From the IMG/VR virus record IMGVR_UViG_3300025162_000110, positions 1 through 35,015 of that record: a stretch of DNA of 35,015 bases; one strand, 5' to 3'. Each line of letters begins with the position of its first letter. Position 1 is the first letter of the stretch. Of this stretch, positions 22,979 through 32,215 are shown piece by piece. Below the pieces are notes generated by a model. The model saw nothing but the letters and a program-made list of their open reading frames with translations. It was not told the origin of the DNA and did not search any database. A program made the position numbers and the translations under genes. This DNA comes from a virus.

Positions 22979-23311
22979 ATGGGTGCAGTGAAAGATACCT
23001 TTCTGAAATTGGCTGAGTTTGATACGCCAAAGAAACCACAAGATCCCAAACCTGTCGCTCCTGGCATTGCACAAAAGCCATTGCCATTCGTCAGGACTAT
23101 GGGTCAAGATCCTATTGGGGTAGCATCCTCAGCAGAAGCACAAAGGATTTACAATCCCAATCTTCCACCTATGGCGCCTATGCCTGCCGGCCCTCCTATC
23201 CCGGCTCCTATGGCCCCTCCTCAACAACTTAAAAACCCGCCAGCACCTATGCAGAATAGCGGGACTTCATCTGTTCTCTCTAAGACAGATGGCGGTTGGG
23301 GCCAAGTATAG
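22979..23311 (+). CDS. Small proline-rich protein (110 aa)
   Basis: ATG at 22979 follows AAGGAGCAATTA. The protein is rich in Pro, Met and Ala (PMPAGPPIPAPMAPP) with a short N-terminal helix (VKDTFLKLAEFD). It is probably disordered. It closes the ejection-protein group and may be a minor internal protein; no family was recognised. Confidence 0.6.
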   Translation: MGAVKDTFLKLAEFDTPKKPQDPKPVAPGIAQKPLPFVRTMGQDPIGVASSAEAQRIYNPNLPPMAPMPAGPPIPAPMAPPQQLKNPPAPMQNSGTSSVLSKTDGGWGQV

Positions 23312-23351
23312 AATTTACTTGTGGCTATAACTATATAAACAAAGGTAGTAT

Positions 23352-24314
23352 ATGAGATATTCTGCTACAACGCTTCCTGTGTCTAAGACATTTGATATAA
23401 CGGAAGCACAGGTATGCCTGAATGATCTACTCTTAAAGATCAATCAAGTCTATGAGCAGAGTAATCAGTCTCCTCCTTTGGCAACATCAGTAATACCGGG
23501 TATAGTGAAAGTAGGAGCCAACATACTTCTTGCATCAGATGGAACAATTTCTGTGCAGTCACCCGTGACATATAGCGCAAATGTAGTGCAAGCAACAGGA
23601 ATTATTATGCCTCTGTATGTATATCCTTCTAATGTATTCACCAACGCTACTTATAACGCCGTAATAGACGCAATGAAAACCTATAAGCGTGTACCTACTA
23701 TGATAATTCTTAATCCAAGCAATGGTGCCGGAGATCCTTCAATAGGCCCAGATGGTAATTACCGAGTTGCTATTGATAGGCTACACGGCGCGGGAGGAAA
23801 AGTTATAGGGTATGTCCACGCATCTTATACCGCGCGGCCATTAGCAGATGTGGAAGAAGATGTTCTCATTTGGTATCAGATGTATCCAGCCATAGACGGT
23901 ATTTTTGTGGATGAAATGACCTATGCCAACGATCCAGCAGCCATTCTTTACTTCCAAAATCTCAATTCTTACATAAAATCATTGGGATTTAAGTACACGG
24001 TATGCAATCCCGGTAGTCCGTTTGTGGGGCAATACCAAGAAGCGGATGTGGCGGATATTATTATTGGTTGGGAGACAAGTTCTTATCCAACACTGGTCCA
24101 AGAAAAGGAAGATTGGGATAACGGCGCAGTAGCGTACTCATTGTATAAGCGCGGAGCCTTAGTTTACAATCAGCCCACCTTAGATGGAACCGCGGCTACT
24201 CAACTTGCTAAGTTTTTCGGATGGATTTATGTTACGAGTGATAATCTACCTAATCCTTGGGACAGCACGCCAAGTTATTTGGCTTCACTATACGCTTTGT
24301 TAAGCACTTTATAA
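23352..24314 (+). CDS. Tail-associated spherulin-4/GH135-like putative glycosidase (320 aa)
   Basis: Residues 43-70 (LATSVIPGIVKVGANILLAS) match the short collar repeat used in the large fibre downstream, linking it to the tail. Residues about 84-320 show the spherulin-4 family pattern: IMPLYVYPSN, MIILNPSNGAGDP, GGKVIGYVHASYTARPLADV, GIFVDEMTY and IIIGWETSSYP. Fungal Sph3 (GH135), a TIM barrel that cleaves galactosaminogalactan, uses an adjacent Asp-Glu pair plus a later Glu; D187, E188 and E241 here sit at the same relative places. A capsule or biofilm depolymerase is therefore plausible, but the substrate is unknown. The start has only a weak AAAGG ribosome binding site. Confidence 0.75.
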   Translation: MRYSATTLPVSKTFDITEAQVCLNDLLLKINQVYEQSNQSPPLATSVIPGIVKVGANILLASDGTISVQSPVTYSANVVQATGIIMPLYVYPSNVFTNATYNAVIDAMKTYKRVPTMIILNPSNGAGDPSIGPDGNYRVAIDRLHGAGGKVIGYVHASYTARPLADVEEDVLIWYQMYPAIDGIFVDEMTYANDPAAILYFQNLNSYIKSLGFKYTVCNPGSPFVGQYQEADVADIIIGWETSSYPTLVQEKEDWDNGAVAYSLYKRGALVYNQPTLDGTAATQLAKFFGWIYVTSDNLPNPWDSTPSYLASLYALLSTL

Positions 24315-24324
24315 GGAGACTGCT

Positions 24325-25014
24325 ATGACTTATGTGCCTACTGCCTGGCAAAATGATTCGCTTCCCGCAATTGACGCGGGCAATCTGAGCAATGTAGAAA
24401 ATTTTAATACGGCCGTTGCTGCTGGTGGAAGAACTGGCGTTCAGGCCGGATCATTAGCAAGTGAGCACGCGGGACTGCCAATAGGAGTTCAACTGCCGCT
24501 CAATGCGACATTGATCTGGACTGACTCTAATATGGGAACAGGCTCAGGGCTTGATGCGGATAAACTTGATGGACAACACGGCTCTTGGTATATGCCTATT
24601 ACCGGCACATCAGGTGCAGTCACTTTCAGCGGCACTTCAATTTTCAGTGACACAGCAACATTCAATGGGGGAGTCAATGTCACCGGGGGCTCACTTAGCG
24701 GACTGACATCATTGGGCTGCTCAGGAACAATCACAGCCGGTGCGTTCAATGTGTCTTCCACTAGGGCAATTAAAGAGAACATCACTCCGCTAAAATTGGA
24801 TGCCACTACCGTAGTGAATGCTACGCCGGTGTATAGTTATTCTCTGAAATCAGATGAGATGAAATACATCCATCTTGGATTTATGACCGAAGACTCACCG
24901 AGTTGTATAGTGCACGCGGATGGTCACGCAATAGATTTATACGCTTCATTGGCAATCGCCTATAAATCAATTCAGGAACTCACTGCCAGGATTGAAACCC
25001 TGGAAAGGAAATAG
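24325..25014 (+). CDS. Tail fibre with S74 intramolecular chaperone (229 aa)
   Basis: ATG at 24325 follows AAGGAGACTGCT. The N-terminal part (TAWQNDSLPAIDAGNLSNVE) is the usual fibre start. The motif LDADKLDGQHGSWYM near residue 75 is common in phage fibres. Beta-helix-like T/S/G-rich repeats follow (SGTSIFSDTATFNGG). Residues about 147-229 form the S74 chaperone: SSTRAIKENI with the cleavage-site Ser, HLGFMTEDSP, and a final coiled-coil helix AIAYKSIQELTARIETLER. The chaperone drives trimerisation and is then released. The gene is packed between the glycosidase-like gene and a small protein, four bases before the next start. Confidence 0.82.
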   Translation: MTYVPTAWQNDSLPAIDAGNLSNVENFNTAVAAGGRTGVQAGSLASEHAGLPIGVQLPLNATLIWTDSNMGTGSGLDADKLDGQHGSWYMPITGTSGAVTFSGTSIFSDTATFNGGVNVTGGSLSGLTSLGCSGTITAGAFNVSSTRAIKENITPLKLDATTVVNATPVYSYSLKSDEMKYIHLGFMTEDSPSCIVHADGHAIDLYASLAIAYKSIQELTARIETLERK

Positions 25015-25017
25015 ACT

Positions 25018-25470
25018 ATGGCTTTACAGGTCACAAGCAATCGCCTTCCTATGTCTCCCACAATCAATATCAATAATGTGTATGTGATGATTCCAAAAGA
25101 CTCTGTGGCTTACCTGCCAGGAGATGCTAGTTGGGGTTTTAAGACATTTTATTACCTTAACCGAGACACGCGCAATTTAGCAAAGGTATTAGCCTACTTT
25201 GTGTCGCTCAGTGAAAAACCATCTGAATGGTCAGACACAAGATGGGCCGCGGTACAGAATATCAAGAATATACAAGTGGGCTTGGTATTTGCTATTGAAA
25301 CTCATACAGCGGATGATATGGGAGTAGCAGATCCAACAAATATTGATGCCGCATTAGCAGCAATTTATACTTGGGTGAAGGCTAATAACGAGCCAACAGC
25401 GCAAGACATATTGGATGATAGCACTCTTGAAGATTTAGTAAGCGCATACTTCTTATCACAGGGGATCTAA
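25018..25470 (+). CDS. Hypothetical protein in fibre cluster (150 aa)
   Basis: ATG at 25018 follows GGAAATAGACT. The protein (MALQVTSNRLPMSPTININ, then YVMIPKDSVAYLPG) has a beta-rich N-terminus and a helical C-terminus (NIDAALAAIYTWVKANNEP, then LEDLVSAYFLSQGI). It lies within the tail-fibre operon, three bases before the next gene, so it is probably a fibre accessory or chaperone. No family was recognised. Confidence 0.65.
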   Translation: MALQVTSNRLPMSPTININNVYVMIPKDSVAYLPGDASWGFKTFYYLNRDTRNLAKVLAYFVSLSEKPSEWSDTRWAAVQNIKNIQVGLVFAIETHTADDMGVADPTNIDAALAAIYTWVKANNEPTAQDILDDSTLEDLVSAYFLSQGI

Positions 25471-25473
25471 ACT

Positions 25474-26487
25474 ATGCCAGCACCTAGCGGTTATTTTCTC
25501 GTAAGTGGTAGTGAACTCAGAGGTAATCTGAGAGCAAAGCCTACTGGTGCTTATGGGCCGGGCACCGTCAATTATCAATACGCCACGGTAGATATGGGCG
25601 GTAGTTATCTTAGAAAAGCATCATCTAATCTTTCTAGTGCAGATGGTGATGCCTTCGCCGGCGGACAATACTTTGATGGTGGGGCTGTCCAACTTAATTC
25701 TAAGTTTGCACATAAACAATACCGCCCAATAGGTGCTGCAAGCGGCGGCACTACTCAGATTATATACGGGGTAGAGAATGACTCCATTGTTGGAGGTCCT
25801 CCTGATTACATAGGCGTGATGCCAAGTGTAACAGGAGTGTTCTACTCAGCCAATTACGGCTCTTCTGGATTATATAACTTAATTCTTGTGGGGTCAGGCG
25901 GCTCTGGTTGGCACGGCGTGGGACTCTCGGGCGGCTTAGGTGGTTGTGGTGGTGGTGGCGGTGGAACAATTGCTATTTCCGGACTTAATATTAATGGCCT
26001 TGCATATTCAGTCGGCTGCACAGCCGTAAATAATACAGCGTCTACCAACACAACGGTAGGTGCTGCCGTGGCATATACCGGCGGTATACCGGCCGGCAGT
26101 TCCGCATCCGCCGGTGGATACTCGTCAAGAGGGATTGTCAACGGCGCTGCGGGCGGTGCAGGAAAAACAACAACGGCAACAGGAGATCCAGGGGGGAATG
26201 TTGCCGCCTCTGATTTTTATGTAGATTGGACAAGTGTAAGTATACAGCATTTGGCAGGTGGAACCGGGGGGCCAGGGATACCCGGAAGCAACTCAGGCTC
26301 ACCTTGGTTTATAATAACAACCGGAGCAGGTGGTGGTGGCGCAAGTGCAATTGGCAATGGTCAAGGCCCAAGCGCAGGCCCTGGTTATGGTGGTGGTGGG
26401 TGTGGTCAAGGCGGCGATAATGTGTATATGTTTATATATACATCTGGTGGCGCCGGAGCGGTTTATATAATGTGGAATAATAGTTAA
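25474..26487 (+). CDS. Glycine-rich tail fibre adhesin (337 aa)
   Basis: ATG at 25474 follows AGGGGATCTAAACT. Residues 1 to about 125 are a beta-rich attachment part (YFLVSGSELRGNLRAKPTG). Residues about 130-337 are a glycine-rich domain (LVGSGGSGWHGVGL, GGCGGGGGGTIAIS, AGGGGASAIGNG, PGYGGGGCGQGG) ending GAGAVYIMWNNS. Such domains pack as polyglycine-type sandwiches in phage receptor-binding tips and in adhesins of the T4-type gp38 kind. It is a likely receptor-binding protein. It precedes the very large fibre gene by 12 bases. Confidence 0.72.
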   Translation: MPAPSGYFLVSGSELRGNLRAKPTGAYGPGTVNYQYATVDMGGSYLRKASSNLSSADGDAFAGGQYFDGGAVQLNSKFAHKQYRPIGAASGGTTQIIYGVENDSIVGGPPDYIGVMPSVTGVFYSANYGSSGLYNLILVGSGGSGWHGVGLSGGLGGCGGGGGGTIAISGLNINGLAYSVGCTAVNNTASTNTTVGAAVAYTGGIPAGSSASAGGYSSRGIVNGAAGGAGKTTTATGDPGGNVAASDFYVDWTSVSIQHLAGGTGGPGIPGSNSGSPWFIITTGAGGGGASAIGNGQGPSAGPGYGGGGCGQGGDNVYMFIYTSGGAGAVYIMWNNS

Positions 26488-26499
26488 GGAGAAAATCAA

Positions 26500-29400
26500 G
26501 TGCCTAAACGAATTGAATCTAAGGTCGGCCCGAATCAAGATAACGCAACTCAGGCCGTAGCAGGGCAAACCGGATATGTTCTCCCCATAGCAACCAGTGT
26601 AATACTTGGCGGTGTGAAGATTGGCAGTGGATTGCTGATAGATCCAACAACTGGTGTCTTGTCATCTAATGCCGCCCTCTACCCCGCAACCACAACTACG
26701 CTTGGTGGTATCATAGTAGGGGCTACACTCACAGTCGCTGCTAATGGCTTGCTCAATTACAATAATCCTAATCCAACTCCGTATGTTCTTCCCACAGCAA
26801 CTACACTGATTCTTGGTGGTGTCAAGGTTGACGGTACAACAATCACCATAACAAATGGCGTCATTACTGGTGCAAATACCTACGCGCTTCCTATTGCTTC
26901 CAATAGTATCCTCGGTGGATTCAAAGTAGGAAATAACCTCGCCATCAATAGCACAACAGGCGTGTTGGATGCTCAGAATAGTTATGTTCTCCCCGCCGCG
27001 ACCAACGCTGTCTTAGGTGGAATTATAGTAGGTGATGGCTTAGCAGTAGCAGTCAATGGATTGGTTACTGCGAATGCGCCTACTCCGTATAGCCTGCCCG
27101 CTGCTACCAACCTGATTTTGGGTGGAATCAAGGTAGGAACTACGCTGAATATGACAGCGAATGTATTAAACTATGACAACCCCAATCCTACTCCCTATGC
27201 ATTACCCATAGCAAACAACACAACTCTGGGAGGAGTGAAATCCGGTGCAAACATTTCTGTCAACGCTACTACAGGCGTTATGGATTATTCTAATCCTAAC
27301 CCTACTCCGTACTCTCTTCCTGTAGCAACCAACCTGATTCTTGGTGGAGTCAAAGTCGGCACTACACTGAATATGACTGCCAATGTGCTCAACTATGACA
27401 ACCCAAATCCAACCCCCTATTCACTACCCATAGCAACTAATCTTGCATTGGGCGGAATCATAGTAGGAGATGGACTTGCAGTAGCAGTCAATGGATTGGT
27501 CACGGCTAATGCGCCTACTCCTTATAGCCTACCCGCTGCTACCAACCTGATTTTGGGTGGGATTAAAGTAGGCACTACACTCAATATGACTGCCAATGTT
27601 CTTAACTATGACAACCCTAACCCAACTCCGTATGTTCTTAATAGCGCCGGAATCAATACCGCATTAGGGTTTAGCCCGCTTGATCCTATACTGCTTGCTA
27701 ATGCAAACGGCATAGCAACACTGGGTATCAACGGACAACTTACCATCTCACAGATACCGGCTTCTATCTTAGGCGCGCTAATCTATCAAGGCACCTGGAA
27801 TGCCGCTACCAATATTCCTCCACTGGTATCAAGCACAGGAACAAAAGGTCATTACTATATTGTCAGTGTCCCTGGAACCACCAACCTTGATGGTATTAAT
27901 GTTTGGACCGTGGGCGATTGGGCTATCTTTGATGGCTCTGTCTGGGGTAAAGTAGACGCCGTAGAATCTGTGACTTCTGTATTCGGGCGGACTGGTGAAG
28001 TGGTGATGTCCGCTTTGGATGTCAGCAATGCTCTGACCTATACTCCGTATAGCGCAACCAATCCAAATTCATTCATTAACGCAAGCACTCTTCCGGTAGC
28101 AACCAATTTGATTCTTGGTGGAATTAAAGTCGGCACTACGCTAAATATGACTGCCAATGTATTGAATTACGATAATCCCAATCCAACCCCGTATTCACTC
28201 CCTGCCGCGACAAACTTGGTCTTGGGTGGAATTAAGATTGGCACTACGCTGAATAGCACAGCCAATGTATTGAATTATGATAACCCAAACCCAACTCCGT
28301 ATAGTCTTCCTACTGCAACTAATGTCATTAAAGGTGGCGTCATAGTAGGAAATAATCTTACTGTTGCTGTTAATGGAATGGTTGATGCTAATCCTCCCTA
28401 TAGTCTTCCTACTGCTACAAACTTGGTCTTAGGTGGAATCAAAGTTGGCACTACGCTTAACATGACCGCCAACGTTCTCAATTATGATAACCCAAACCCC
28501 ACTCCGTATAGTCTTCCTACTGCTACCAACCTGGTCAAGGGCGGAATCATAGTAGGTAATAATCTTACCGTAGCCGCTAATGGAATGGTTGATGCTGGCG
28601 CCCCGTATAGTCTTCCTACTGCTACAAACTTGGTCTTAGGTGGAATTAAAGTTGGCACTACACTCAATATGACTGCCAATGTATTGAATTACGATAACCC
28701 CAATCCAACCCCGTATAGTCTTCCTACTGCTACCAACCTGGTCAAGGGCGGTGTGATTGCAGGAAATGGACTTACCGTAGCCGTGAATGGAATGTTGGAT
28801 GCCACTGCAACCGGAGCCTCACTTACAAATACGTATGTTGGCGTTGGTAATGCTGCTGGTGGGTTGAGTGGATCAACTGCTCTTACCTTTGATGGTGCTA
28901 CCCTTGCATCTACAGGATCGGTATTACGATTAGCCGGAGCGCAGGCTACTACTACAGCAAATGCACTAGTGATGGGTGTCAACTCCATCAGCAACTCAAT
29001 TAACTCTGTTGTCATCGGTTTGAATGCTCAGTCGCCTAATGCTATTGCAACAAATAATGTCGTCATAGGAACAAATGCGTTCTCTAATGTGGGTGAGTCT
29101 ATTGCGATTGGCCAGATTGCTCAAACAACTGGATTTGGTGGAATCTCAATAGGCGCTGGTGCTTCGGCAGCGGGGGGCCCTTCTATTTCTGTTGGAATAA
29201 GTTCAAACGCATCGGGCCCAGGAGCAATAGCAATAGGAACTACTAACGCTTTGGGTGGTCCTTTATGTCCAACGAATGCATCAGGGGCGAACTCTTTAGC
29301 AATGATACAAGGTTCCTCAGCCGTCGGCACTAACAGCATTTCCATAGGTATCAACTCTATAGCCTCAGGAATAGATGCTATTGTATTGGGGGCTATATCC

Positions 29401-32169
29401 AACGCAACTGGCAACGGGGCCATTGCTATCGGCTTGAGCGCCAAAGCAGGCACTGGAGTTGCAATCGGTAATGGTGCTACTGCCACAGCCGGAGTTGCAA
29501 TTGGTTCAGAGGCGCTCGCTAGTGGTGGTGGAATTGCTCTCGGTTCAGCCGCAGAAGCAAACGGGGCGGGCTCTATGGCTATTTGGGGGAAGGCGTTGGC
29601 TACTGGTTCTCTCACCCTTGGCGGCACCGCTTTAGTTCAAGTTAATGCTAATGGAGCAATGGCGATAGGGGGAGCGGCTGAGGCCCACACAGGCGCTGAT
29701 TATTCTCTGGCTCTGGGTTTTGGGGTCACAGTGAATGTCGCAAATACCTATGTGATAGGCAGGACCGGAACTAACACCGTTATTCCTGGCACGCTATATG
29801 TCAACGGGGTCAACATCAATGGTGCTACTGGTGGTGGTGGTGCTCTAACCAATACCTACATAGGTGTGGGCGACGCTGGTGGGGCAATGACCGGTACAGC
29901 CAACTTATCCTACGATGGTTCTTTACTGCGCTCAAATGGTCTTAGTGTTGCTCTTGCTGGAGCTAACATACCTAGTGGCCCCGACATAGCCAATGGTTGT
30001 CTTGCAATAGGTTATATTGCTAACGCGACGGGGAAAGCCGCTATTGCAGTGGGCTCTATGGCTAAGGCATTAGCCTATGATTCTATTGCCATAGGTAACA
30101 CTTCTACATCATCTTATGCTAACTCAATTTCTATTGGACGAAATGCAGGAGTCTCAGGCTCTCAAGTTGGTTCAGTCTCAATTGGCCACGGGGCTTATTC
30201 CAGTGGCACAGAGAGCGTAGCATTAGGCCCTTTAGCGGGAGCGGGGTATGCGAATAGCGTTGCAATAGGAAGAGGCGCGGCAGCATCAGCAGCAGAGAGG
30301 ATTGCTTTGGGGGTTGCGACTCATACTGTTGAGATTCCTGGCCAATTGTTTGTCAACGGGGTCAACATAAATGGTGCAGGCGCCATAGCAACGGTCTCAA
30401 CATTAGGCGGAATCATAGTAGGAAACAATCTTACCGTAGCCGCTAATGGAATGTTGAATGCGGCCGCTCCATATAGCCTACCAATAGCAACAACCTCAGT
30501 AGTAGGTGGAGTCAAAGTAGGAAACGGTCTTACCGTAGCCGCGAATGGAATGTTGGATGCTACTGCAACCGGGGCCTCACTTACAAACACCTATGTTGGA
30601 GTTGGTAATGCTGCTGGTGGGTTGAGTGGCTCTGCTGATTTAACCTTTACACAAGCCAAGTTCTACGCTAACTCAGTTCAAGTTCTTCTAGGAACAAGTG
30701 CTGCTGCTACCAATGCTGCGAACGCTATTGGAATAGGCTCTGGCGTAGTGGTTGGTGCGGCTCTTGCTAATACAAACGCAATTGATGCAATTGTTATAGG
30801 TACTGGCGCTGGTGCTTCTACTGTAGCCAATACCTCTGCCAACGGTGCTATAGTTATTGGTAAGTATGCCCAGGCCGGAACGGGGAACAATCAGCAGCCT
30901 ATCAACAGTATAGCTATTGGTGTAAGCAGTATAGCTATAGGTACTAGCACAATTGCAATAGGCAGGGGAGCAAATGCTTGGAGTGTAAATGGTATTGCTA
31001 TTGGTCCATCCTCAAGCGGTGGGTCAGAAAGTATTGCTATTGGAGTTCAAGTTTCCGGTCCCGGCGGCATTGGCACAAAGGCTATTTGTATAGGCTCTGC
31101 AATTCTATCTACAACATCAAGCAACTACATAGCAATAGGCACAAGCGCTGCGCCTGCGTCAAGCTCACCCAACTCCATAATGATAGGAACAGTTTCCCAG
31201 GCAATAGGTGATTCCGCAATAGCCGTTGGTAATGCCGCCTACGCAGGATCAATCAACGGTATAGCAATAGGCTCCGGGGCTAATGCAGCTGGTATAGGTG
31301 GAATTGTAATAGGAGCATCTGCGGCGCGCACGGCGGGGGTGGGTACAATAGCAATTGGATATGGTTCCAACGCTAATGGAGCCGGAGCTGGTGACCCCGG
31401 TTCTGTAGTAATAGGAGCCAATACTGTCGGATCCGTTAACTCAGTTGTGATAGGCAATCTTGCAGCACATAGTAACCTTTCTTATGGAAACGCTGTTCTT
31501 ATTGGATATACAGCTAAGGCAGGTAGAGACTCTGTAGCTATTGGATACAAAGCCAATGGTGGCGCAGCATCATATGCAGTATCAATAGGTAGCGGAGCCT
31601 ATGCTAATAGTGGTCTTGGTGCAATTGCAATTGGAATGAATGCAAGCAGTCAAGGTGCTAATGCAATACATGTTGGGCCGTGGGGCAGTTCAGCTGGAGC
31701 AGCAGCAGTAGGTATTGGTTACTTGACTGTGGCCGTTAGTGCAAATAGCATAGCACTTGGCACTAGTGCAAATACTAATTCTGCTGTTAATGGAATAGCA
31801 ATAGGTCTTTCTTCTTTAGCTGACGCAGAAGATGCAATAGCAATAGGCTCTAGTTCCAAAGCAATAGGAGCAGACTCAATTGCTATTGGAGAAACCGCTA
31901 ACGCATCCGCTGCCAACTCAGTAGCAATAGGATTTGCTGCTGCATCAAGCACCGCAAATATGATTACGCTGGGAACTGCTGCTCATAGCGTAAATGTCCC
32001 CGGCACTCTTAAAGTAAATGCCGCTCCTGTCTTGGGCGTCTTAAATGGAGCTGCAGCCCCGGGCACAACGCCTACAGCTGTTGGTCAAATCTACATAGAT
32101 ACAGGCAATGGAACTATTTACATAGCTAACGGAACCGCATCATCCGCCAACTGGCATTTGATAGCGTAA
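26500..32169 (+). CDS. Giant repetitive tail fibre with YadA-like head repeats (1889 aa)
   Basis: The start is GTG at 26500 (VPKRIESKVGPNQD), preceded by AAGGAGAAAATCAA. Residues about 25-380 and 525-770 contain a unit of about 37 residues, S-L-P-x-A-T-N-L-x-L-GGIKVG followed by TTLNMTANVLNYDNPNPT, seen seven times (one variant). Between them, residues about 380-520 hold a fibre domain with YQGTWNAATN, GDWAIFDGSVW and SVFGRTGEV motifs. From about residue 775 three blocks begin with LTNTYVGVG-type segments and continue in dozens of 14-residue S/A-I-A-I-G-x-x-A repeats, the Hep_Hag/YadA head motif of trimeric adhesins. Each block ends in a P-G-x-L-x-V-N clip. It is probably a long trimeric host-binding fibre and is the last gene of the rightward late block. 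Confidence 0.85.
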   Translation: MPKRIESKVGPNQDNATQAVAGQTGYVLPIATSVILGGVKIGSGLLIDPTTGVLSSNAALYPATTTTLGGIIVGATLTVAANGLLNYNNPNPTPYVLPTATTLILGGVKVDGTTITITNGVITGANTYALPIASNSILGGFKVGNNLAINSTTGVLDAQNSYVLPAATNAVLGGIIVGDGLAVAVNGLVTANAPTPYSLPAATNLILGGIKVGTTLNMTANVLNYDNPNPTPYALPIANNTTLGGVKSGANISVNATTGVMDYSNPNPTPYSLPVATNLILGGVKVGTTLNMTANVLNYDNPNPTPYSLPIATNLALGGIIVGDGLAVAVNGLVTANAPTPYSLPAATNLILGGIKVGTTLNMTANVLNYDNPNPTPYVLNSAGINTALGFSPLDPILLANANGIATLGINGQLTISQIPASILGALIYQGTWNAATNIPPLVSSTGTKGHYYIVSVPGTTNLDGINVWTVGDWAIFDGSVWGKVDAVESVTSVFGRTGEVVMSALDVSNALTYTPYSATNPNSFINASTLPVATNLILGGIKVGTTLNMTANVLNYDNPNPTPYSLPAATNLVLGGIKIGTTLNSTANVLNYDNPNPTPYSLPTATNVIKGGVIVGNNLTVAVNGMVDANPPYSLPTATNLVLGGIKVGTTLNMTANVLNYDNPNPTPYSLPTATNLVKGGIIVGNNLTVAANGMVDAGAPYSLPTATNLVLGGIKVGTTLNMTANVLNYDNPNPTPYSLPTATNLVKGGVIAGNGLTVAVNGMLDATATGASLTNTYVGVGNAAGGLSGSTALTFDGATLASTGSVLRLAGAQATTTANALVMGVNSISNSINSVVIGLNAQSPNAIATNNVVIGTNAFSNVGESIAIGQIAQTTGFGGISIGAGASAAGGPSISVGISSNASGPGAIAIGTTNALGGPLCPTNASGANSLAMIQGSSAVGTNSISIGINSIASGIDAIVLGAISNATGNGAIAIGLSAKAGTGVAIGNGATATAGVAIGSEALASGGGIALGSAAEANGAGSMAIWGKALATGSLTLGGTALVQVNANGAMAIGGAAEAHTGADYSLALGFGVTVNVANTYVIGRTGTNTVIPGTLYVNGVNINGATGGGGALTNTYIGVGDAGGAMTGTANLSYDGSLLRSNGLSVALAGANIPSGPDIANGCLAIGYIANATGKAAIAVGSMAKALAYDSIAIGNTSTSSYANSISIGRNAGVSGSQVGSVSIGHGAYSSGTESVALGPLAGAGYANSVAIGRGAAASAAERIALGVATHTVEIPGQLFVNGVNINGAGAIATVSTLGGIIVGNNLTVAANGMLNAAAPYSLPIATTSVVGGVKVGNGLTVAANGMLDATATGASLTNTYVGVGNAAGGLSGSADLTFTQAKFYANSVQVLLGTSAAATNAANAIGIGSGVVVGAALANTNAIDAIVIGTGAGASTVANTSANGAIVIGKYAQAGTGNNQQPINSIAIGVSSIAIGTSTIAIGRGANAWSVNGIAIGPSSSGGSESIAIGVQVSGPGGIGTKAICIGSAILSTTSSNYIAIGTSAAPASSSPNSIMIGTVSQAIGDSAIAVGNAAYAGSINGIAIGSGANAAGIGGIVIGASAARTAGVGTIAIGYGSNANGAGAGDPGSVVIGANTVGSVNSVVIGNLAAHSNLSYGNAVLIGYTAKAGRDSVAIGYKANGGAASYAVSIGSGAYANSGLGAIAIGMNASSQGANAIHVGPWGSSAGAAAVGIGYLTVAVSANSIALGTSANTNSAVNGIAIGLSSLADAEDAIAIGSSSKAIGADSIAIGETANASAANSVAIGFAAASSTANMITLGTAAHSVNVPGTLKVNAAPVLGVLNGAAAPGTTPTAVGQIYIDTGNGTIYIANGTASSANWHLIA
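27077..28800. repeat. Protein-coding repeat region in the giant fibre gene
   Basis: Units of roughly 100-230 bases encode nearly identical SLP...GGIKVGTTLNMTANVLNYD segments. Copies start near 27080, 27318, 27520, 28085, 28195, 28395 and 28605. Many codons differ synonymously between copies while the amino acids are kept. Confidence 0.85.
28812..31990. repeat. Three YadA-like head blocks in the giant fibre gene
   Basis: Blocks begin near 28812, 29840 and 30572, each with an LTNTYxGVG segment. The lead-ins of blocks 1 and 3 (about 28785-28880 and 30545-30640) are almost identical in DNA. Repeats of about 42 bases encode S-I-A-I-G-type coils throughout. Confidence 0.8.
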
Positions 32170-32181
32170 TTTAAGCAAACA

Positions 32182-32210
32182 AAAACCCCTCAATCACGAG
32201 GGGTTTTCTT
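32182..32210. terminator. Bidirectional rho-independent terminator
   Basis: AAAACCCCTC (32182-32191) and GAGGGGTTTT (32198-32207) form a 10-bp stem with a 6-base loop. The stem ends supply T-runs on both strands. It separates the rightward fibre gene from the convergent leftward Tad2-like gene. Confidence 0.92.
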
Positions 32211-32215
32211 TACTC

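Noticed and set aside
26500-32169. CRISPR-like or satellite repeat array
   Set aside because: Repeats are in one long open frame, encode known fibre and YadA-type motifs and vary at silent positions; they are protein repeats.
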